The position numbers and the translations under genes are program-made. This document shows, piece by piece, positions 52,124-56,977 of a stretch of 56,977 nt of DNA (position 1 is the first letter of the stretch; every line of letters begins with the position of its first letter). Below the pieces are notes generated by a model. The model was not told where the DNA came from. It worked only from the letters and a program-made list of their open reading frames with translations, and did no database searches. Source of the stretch: Alphaproteobacteria bacterium (GTDB lineage: Bacteria; Pseudomonadota; Alphaproteobacteria; Micavibrionales; Micavibrionaceae); assembly GCA_023140215.1 (NCBI GenBank), contig JAGLMC010000064.1:1-56977 (forward strand), in the 5' to 3' direction.

Positions 52124-54970
52124 ATGAGCGAAGAAAAAAATAAAGATAAATATAAAGAGACTGTTTTTCTACCGAAAACGGATTTTCCTATGCGTGGCGG
52201 ATTGTCACAAAAAGAGCCTGAGATTCTAAAACAATGGCAGGATATAGACCTTTACGGACAGATGCGCTTAAAGGCTCAAGGCAAGCCTAAATGGGTACTT
52301 CATGACGGCCCTCCATATGCTAATGGAAACATTCATATGGGTCATGCGATGAATAAGATTTTAAAGGATGTGGTTGTAAAATCATGGCAAATGATGGGCT
52401 ATGACGCTCCATACGTGCCGGGTTGGGATTGTCACGGTTTGCCGATTGAATGGAAGATCGAGGAAAAATATCGCAAGGAAGGTAAAGACAAGGATGATGT
52501 CGATTTATTATCTTTCCGCGAAGAATGCCGCCAGTTTGCAAGAAAATGGGTTGATATCCAGTCTGGGCAATTTCAGCGTCTTGGCGTTAGTGGTGACTGG
52601 AGCAATCCGTATCTGACTATGACTAACCGCGCTGAAGGTAAGATCGTGCGCGAAATTCATAAATTTGCCATGAATGATGGTCTGTATATTGGCTCAAAGC
52701 CTGTCATGTGGTCGACAGTTGAAAAAACTGCGCTGGCAGAGGCAGAAGTTGAATATAAGGAACATAAGTCCATTACGATCTGGATTAGATTTCCTGTTGA
52801 AAAGGCCGGACATGAATTACTTGAGGGAGCGGATATTGTCATATGGACAACAACTCCGTGGACAATGCCGTCTAACCGCGCTCTTGCTTATAGCGATAAT
52901 ATAGAATACGGCGTTTATGAGGTTATAAAATCAGAACAGGATAGCCGCGCTGAGGTTGGTGCAAAGCTTTCTATGGCTACTTCTCTTGCAGATGGTGTAA
53001 AGAAAAAAGCCGGTATTGAAGAATGGGAGCTTCTTGGCACATTTAAAGGTTCTGAGCTTGCGGGGACGATCTGTAAACATCCGCTACATAAAGGTGGATA
53101 TGATACATTTGAAGTGCCGGTACTTTCTGGGGATTTTGTCACAGATGAGGATGGTACCGGATTTGTTCATATTGCCCCCGGACATGGAGCGGATGACTTT
53201 TATTTAGGTATGAAGCACGGAATTGAGGTTACGGATAATGTCAGTAGTGACGGGAAATTCCGTGAGCATGTTCCACTTTTCGCCGGAATGGAAGTCTATA
53301 CGCAAGAAGGCAAGCTTGGTGACGGGAATTTCGCTGTGCTTAAGGAAATGGCTGCTGCTGGAAAGCTTTTGGCAAAGGGTTCGTTACGTCATGAATATCC
53401 GCATAGCTGGCGATCTAAAGCACCGGTGATTTTCCGCACAACGCCACAATGGTTTATTTCAATGGATAAAAATGATCTGCGTAAAACGGCTTTGAGCGCG
53501 ATTAAAAATACTCGTTGGATTCCTGAAAAGGGAGAGACACGCATTACGGCAATGATCGAAAACCGCCCGGATTGGTGTATTAGCCGCCAGCGTACTTGGG
53601 GCGTTCCGATCGCGCTATTTTTACACAAAGAATCCGGCGAAGTTCTACTCGACAAAGACGTATTCAACCGCATCGGTGATGTGTTCGAGGAAGAGGGCGC
53701 AGATGCATGGTGGAAGGAAGGCGCAGCGCAGCGCTTCCTCGGTGATAAATATAATGCCGATGATTATACGCAAGTCTTTGATATTGTTGATGTTTGGTTT
53801 GAATCTGGCTCTACTCATGCCTTCGTTGTCGATGATACCGAAACATGGTCTTGCTTTAAGGGCGTAGGAGATCAATCCGATTTATATCTCGAAGGCTCAG
53901 ACCAGCACCGAGGATGGTTTCACTCTTCTTTGTTGGAGAGTTGCGGTACAAAAGGAGAAGCACCATATAAGGCAGTGCTGACTCATGGGTTTGTGCTTGA
54001 TGAAAAGGGCTATAAAATGTCCAAGTCTCAAGGTAATGTTGTTGATCCTTTGAAATTGATGAATCAATATGGAGCGGATATTTTGCGTCTGTGGACTATG
54101 ACTTCAAATTATTCCGAGGATATTCGTATCGGAAAGGATTCTATGAAATCTGCCGGTGATCTATATCGACGCATTCGCAATACTCTGCGCTTTTTATTAG
54201 GCTCTCTGGAAGGGTTTTCCGAGGAGGAAAAGGTCGATCTTGAAGATGAGCGCATTCCGGAACTGGAACGCTTAATGTTACATAAATTAGCAGTTATGGG
54301 TCAGGATGTGCGTTTGTATATAGAATCTTACGAGTTTGGAAAACTTGCTAATGCATTGCATAGTTTTTGCAATCAGGAGCTTTCTGCATTTTATTTTGAT
54401 ATACGAAAAGATCGTTTATATTGTGATGCTGTGGATTCATTTGAGCGTCGTGCAACACGCACAGTATTGTATCATATTTTTGATAATTTAAGCGCGTGGC
54501 TTGCCCCGATTTTGTGTTTTACGGCGGAGGAAGCTTGGAGTCATCATCCGATGGGTGTATCTGAAAAAGAGCAAAGCGTGCATTTGCGTGAATTTCCTGA
54601 GGTAAGAGATGATTGGCGGAATGATGCTCTGGCTTTAAAATGGCAGGTGATTTACAAAATGCGCAAGTCAGTACTTGAAGCTATAGAGCCGTTACGAGCA
54701 AGTAAGGAGCTTGGCTCATCACTTGAAGCCTTTCCAAAGCTAAGTGTTTCCAAAGAGGATATGGAGATTTTAAATAGTGTTAATATGGAAGATGTTTGCA
54801 TTACTTCACAGATAAAAGTATCTGAGGGAGACTTTGTAGTTAATATTGACAAATCAGATGGTGAAAAATGCGCACGTTGTTGGAAGGTTCTGCCTGAGGT
54901 CAGTAAAGATACGAATTTGTGTAATCGTTGCGCAAAAGCAATAGGGAAATATAAAGCCAAATCACTATAG
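52124..54970 (+). CDS. ileS: Isoleucyl-tRNA synthetase
   Basis: 948 residues, class I synthetase. The HIGH motif is HMGH in PPYANGNIHMGHAMNK; KMSKS is in GYKMSKSQGNVV. The editing domain (CP1) lies between. The C-terminal zinc site is CARCWK ... CNRCAKAIG, of the bacterial type. Codon use over roughly 52250-53900 looks visibly more GC-rich than the flanking genes. Confidence 0.97.
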   Translation: MSEEKNKDKYKETVFLPKTDFPMRGGLSQKEPEILKQWQDIDLYGQMRLKAQGKPKWVLHDGPPYANGNIHMGHAMNKILKDVVVKSWQMMGYDAPYVPGWDCHGLPIEWKIEEKYRKEGKDKDDVDLLSFREECRQFARKWVDIQSGQFQRLGVSGDWSNPYLTMTNRAEGKIVREIHKFAMNDGLYIGSKPVMWSTVEKTALAEAEVEYKEHKSITIWIRFPVEKAGHELLEGADIVIWTTTPWTMPSNRALAYSDNIEYGVYEVIKSEQDSRAEVGAKLSMATSLADGVKKKAGIEEWELLGTFKGSELAGTICKHPLHKGGYDTFEVPVLSGDFVTDEDGTGFVHIAPGHGADDFYLGMKHGIEVTDNVSSDGKFREHVPLFAGMEVYTQEGKLGDGNFAVLKEMAAAGKLLAKGSLRHEYPHSWRSKAPVIFRTTPQWFISMDKNDLRKTALSAIKNTRWIPEKGETRITAMIENRPDWCISRQRTWGVPIALFLHKESGEVLLDKDVFNRIGDVFEEEGADAWWKEGAAQRFLGDKYNADDYTQVFDIVDVWFESGSTHAFVVDDTETWSCFKGVGDQSDLYLEGSDQHRGWFHSSLLESCGTKGEAPYKAVLTHGFVLDEKGYKMSKSQGNVVDPLKLMNQYGADILRLWTMTSNYSEDIRIGKDSMKSAGDLYRRIRNTLRFLLGSLEGFSEEEKVDLEDERIPELERLMLHKLAVMGQDVRLYIESYEFGKLANALHSFCNQELSAFYFDIRKDRLYCDAVDSFERRATRTVLYHIFDNLSAWLAPILCFTAEEAWSHHPMGVSEKEQSVHLREFPEVRDDWRNDALALKWQVIYKMRKSVLEAIEPLRASKELGSSLEAFPKLSVSKEDMEILNSVNMEDVCITSQIKVSEGDFVVNIDKSDGEKCARCWKVLPEVSKDTNLCNRCAKAIGKYKAKSL

Positions 54971-54985
54971 AATTGCTCATAATCT

Positions 54986-55723
54986 ATGACTACAGAAATC
55001 TTTAAGCAAAAGAAATCTTCAAATTTTAATGATAGGAGGGGCGTAGAGTTTCCTTCGCTTATTGTATTGCATTATACAGGTATGGAGACAGCAGAGGATG
55101 CTCTTGATAGACTTTGTGATCCGGTAAGTGAGGTCAGCGCTCATTATTTTATTGATGAAGATGGTGGCGTTTTGCAGTTGGTTGATGAGGAAAAACGGGC
55201 ATGGCATGCGGGCTTGGCGCATTGGGTCGGTGAATCAGATATAAATTCCCATTCAATAGGTATAGAAATTGTAAATTCCGGCCATGAATTTGGTTATAAA
55301 GCTTTTCCTGATATTCAGATTAATGCAGTGATTAAGCTATGCATTGATATTATGGCTCGTTATTCCATTTCATCTAGTGGAATCCTTGGACATTCAGATG
55401 TTGCCCCATCTCGTAAAATTGATCCCGGTGAGTTATTTCCGTGGCAGTATTTGGCAAATGAAGGTGTGGGTATTTGGCCTTTTCCTTCTGATATGGATTA
55501 TGAGGCTGCTGAAAGTTTGTTTATAAATCATGATGTTCAAAGAGTTTTTTTGGATGGAATTGGCTATGATCCTTTTGCTGATTTTGAAGATATTATTACA
55601 GCATTTCATAGACGTTATTATCCTGAAAAATTCCAGAATATTGAAGACGTTGCGCAGCCTTGCATTGAGGGAACAGCAAGACTTTTAGCGCTTGTACGTG
55701 TGCATAATGATCTCAAAACTTGA
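54986..55723 (+). CDS. N-acetylmuramoyl-L-alanine amidase (AmpD-like, Amidase_2)
   Basis: 245 residues without a signal peptide, so cytoplasmic or non-classically exported. Zinc ligands of the family are H29 in VLHYTG, the His in GHSDVAPSRKIDPG and the aspartate there. Residues about 85-100 carry NSHSIGIEIVNSG. The C-terminal 70 residues are helical and may be a small PG-binding-like domain. The likely role is recycling of anhydro-muropeptides, as AmpD. The rnpB promoter overlaps its stop codon. Confidence 0.9.
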   Translation: MTTEIFKQKKSSNFNDRRGVEFPSLIVLHYTGMETAEDALDRLCDPVSEVSAHYFIDEDGGVLQLVDEEKRAWHAGLAHWVGESDINSHSIGIEIVNSGHEFGYKAFPDIQINAVIKLCIDIMARYSISSSGILGHSDVAPSRKIDPGELFPWQYLANEGVGIWPFPSDMDYEAAESLFINHDVQRVFLDGIGYDPFADFEDIITAFHRRYYPEKFQNIEDVAQPCIEGTARLLALVRVHNDLKT

Positions 55724-55748
55724 TAAACTTTTAGTTTTTTGTCATAGT
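55720..55748 (+). promoter_or_regulatory. Promoter-like pair for rnpB
   Basis: TTGATA at 55720-55725 and CATAGT at 55743-55748, spaced by 17 bases. It overlaps the end of the amidase gene, and its expected start site falls at the 5' end of the RNase P RNA. Confidence 0.45.
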
Positions 55749-55759
55749 GCCAATGATTG

Positions 55760-56249
55760 AAAGATTGGATGACCGCGCTTTTATAGCAATTTTTGAGAAT
55801 GCTTATGCAGGATTGAAAGCTAAACAGGTGAGGAAAGTCCGGACTTCAAGAAAATACAGTGCCGGGTAACACCCGGGCAGATTTTTGGGAAACTTTGAAT
55901 CTGACGGAAAGTGCAACAGAAAGAAGACTTCTTGTTTTGTGTAGTTGTTATTGTGGTTATTTAAAAATATCTTAGGGTGTTTTTAAATGCTACCGGATAA
56001 TTACAATGAGGGTGAAAGCCTGAGTAAGCAAAGCGAGTAAAGCTGAAAGGGTGCGGTAAGAGCGCACCGCGGATTTGGTAACAAATTCGGCAGGTAAACC
56101 CCACTGGAAGCAAGACCAAATAGGAGCTGCTTATGGTGCATTTTCTCACCGTGGCTCGGGTAGGTCGCATGAGGTGTTTGGTAACAAACATCCTAGATGA
56201 ATGGTCATCGCTCATGTAAATGAGTACAAAATCCGGCTTATAAATCTTT
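55760..56249 (+). ncRNA. rnpB: RNase P RNA, bacterial class A
   Basis: The catalytic RNA of RNase P, which cuts tRNA 5' leaders. Conserved blocks are in order: AGGTGAGGAAAGTCCGGACT near 55827, CGGAAAGTGCAACAGAAAG, GGTGAAA, GGTGCGGTAAGAGCGCACCG, GGTAAACCCCACTGG, and ATCCGGCTTATAAAT at the 3' side. The ends are set by the P1 pairing of AAAGATT (55760-55766) with AATCTTT (56243-56249). At 490 bases it is longer than usual because of an extended stem between 55930 and 56000 in the P12 position. A terminator follows. Ends are approximate by a few bases. Confidence 0.92.
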
Positions 56250-56263
56250 TGATTTTCAATAAT

Positions 56264-56298
56264 AGGGGCACATTACTTTAATGTGTCCCTGTTTATTT
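56264..56298 (+). terminator. Intrinsic terminator after rnpB
   Basis: A 12-base stem (AGGGGCACATTA at 56264-56275 with TAATGTGTCCCT at 56279-56290, one G-T pair) and a 3-base loop, followed by GTTTATTT. A clear rho-independent terminator for the RNase P RNA, 14 bases beyond the P1 helix. Confidence 0.85.
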
Positions 56299-56459
56299 CT
56301 GTGGCTAACTTTGATGCGAATCGCCGGATTCATTGACGATTCTAGTGCATACGTGGTTTTATGATATCTCAGGGTTTTAATGTTTATGAGCTTTGTGTCC
56401 TTATTTTAATTAGATTTCAATTTTATGTTTTTGTTAAATCTGCTTTTAACCGTGGAGAT

Positions 56460-56977
56460 ATGGTAGCCGTGAGTCACTATCCAGTTATGTTACAGGAAGT
56501 TTTGGATGCGCTTAATCCCGTTGATGGGGCTATCTATGTTGATGGTACATTTGGCTATGGAGGTTATACGCAAGCAATATTAGATAGTGCTGATTGCACT
56601 GTTATTGCTATTGATCGTGATAAGACAGCTAATAAGCGGGCTTTAGCTCTTAAAGATAAATATGGAGATCGTTTAATTTTTGTCCATGGCTGTTTTGGCG
56701 ATGTTGAAGCTATTTTAAGATCTTTAGGAGTCGAAAAAATAGATGGCTTTGTAATTGATATAGGCGTGTCTTCTATGCAAATTGATGATGCAAAGCGTGG
56801 TTTTTCTTTTAGATTTGATGGGGCGCTTGATATGCGTATGGATAATTCAATTGGAGAGACAGCCGCAGATATAGTGAATAGTTATGATGAGGAAGCACTG
56901 GCGAACCTTATTTATAATTATGGTGAAGAACGTAAATCAAGGCGGGTAGCTAAGGCAATAGTCGAGCGTCGTAAGGA
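56460..56977 (+). CDS. rsmH: 16S rRNA m4C1402 methyltransferase RsmH, 3' end cut by window
   Basis: The first 172 residues of RsmH (MraW). Family marks are HYPVMLQEVLDALNP, the SAM-binding DGTFGYGGYT (a tyrosine replaces the more common His or Ala), IDRDKTA and FVIDIGVSSMQID. The ATG at 56460 is only two bases from GGAG; the in-frame GTG at 56469 is an alternative with better spacing. This gene normally opens the dcw division cluster after mraZ. Here mraZ is missing between rnpB and rsmH, and the 160-base gap after the terminator shows no remnant. Confidence 0.93.
   Translation, partial: MVAVSHYPVMLQEVLDALNPVDGAIYVDGTFGYGGYTQAILDSADCTVIAIDRDKTANKRALALKDKYGDRLIFVHGCFGDVEAILRSLGVEKIDGFVIDIGVSSMQIDDAKRGFSFRFDGALDMRMDNSIGETAADIVNSYDEEALANLIYNYGEERKSRRVAKAIVERRK

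Noticed and set aside
55961-56215. Minus-strand frame of 84 residues
   Set aside because: It lies wholly inside the RNase P RNA.

Overview
The window is a stretch of bacterial chromosome from an AT-rich alphaproteobacterium. The lineage evidence is an Hda-type DnaA homologue, EipB (DUF1849), an adjacent DivK/PleD pair, a mitochondrial-type ATP12 F1 chaperone, an SdhCDAB complex of the mitochondrial type and a DUF3035 lipoprotein. The pilin leader style and the gene mix remind me of Micavibrio-like or Rhodospirillales-like genomes, but I cannot fix the order. I see no rRNA, tRNA, IS element, prophage or CRISPR array. Both ends cut genes: hda at the left and rsmH at the right.

Layout. 1-5.2 kb: hda (partial), a SixA-type phosphatase and RNase D (minus), aspS, a double terminator, and a degenerate GGDEF protein. 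5.5-8.4 kb: eipB, divK, pleD. 8.4-14.0 kb (minus): a pyrB-plsY-dprA-topA-rpmG block without the usual pyrC and rnr. 14.1-26.8 kb: the accessory-looking core, a type IVb pilus/type II secretion-like locus. It holds a prepilin peptidase (minus), then a receiver protein, a lipoprotein secretin, an ASH-domain protein with a poly-serine tail, a PilB/GspE ATPase, a PilC/GspF membrane protein, two single-span inner-membrane proteins and two atypical pilin-like proteins. It is closed by a convergent hybrid histidine kinase with an Hpt domain.

26.9-34.2 kb: asd, sdhCDAB behind a good promoter, a secreted orphan protein that seems to start at ATT, and nadA-nadC. 34.3-40.7 kb: rarA, an EamA transporter, crcB, a pseudouridine synthase, an AsmA-like protein and ATP12. 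40.7-50.0 kb (minus): lspA, a DUF3035 lipoprotein, an active/inactive M16 peptidase pair, pgi, a pentapeptide-repeat protein, mutL and a small membrane protein. 50.2-57.0 kb: ribF, an AEC transporter, ileS, an AmpD-like amidase, RNase P RNA with promoter and terminator, and rsmH, which opens the division/cell-wall cluster without a preceding mraZ.

Most of the window is housekeeping. The part most worth following is the pilus-like locus at 14.1-26.8 kb. It combines an unusual ASH-domain component, pilins lacking Glu5, a consensus CtrA-type box inside the operon, and receiver/Hpt-kinase genes on either side that could form a phosphorelay controlling it. DivK and PleD lie 6-8 kb upstream of the locus.
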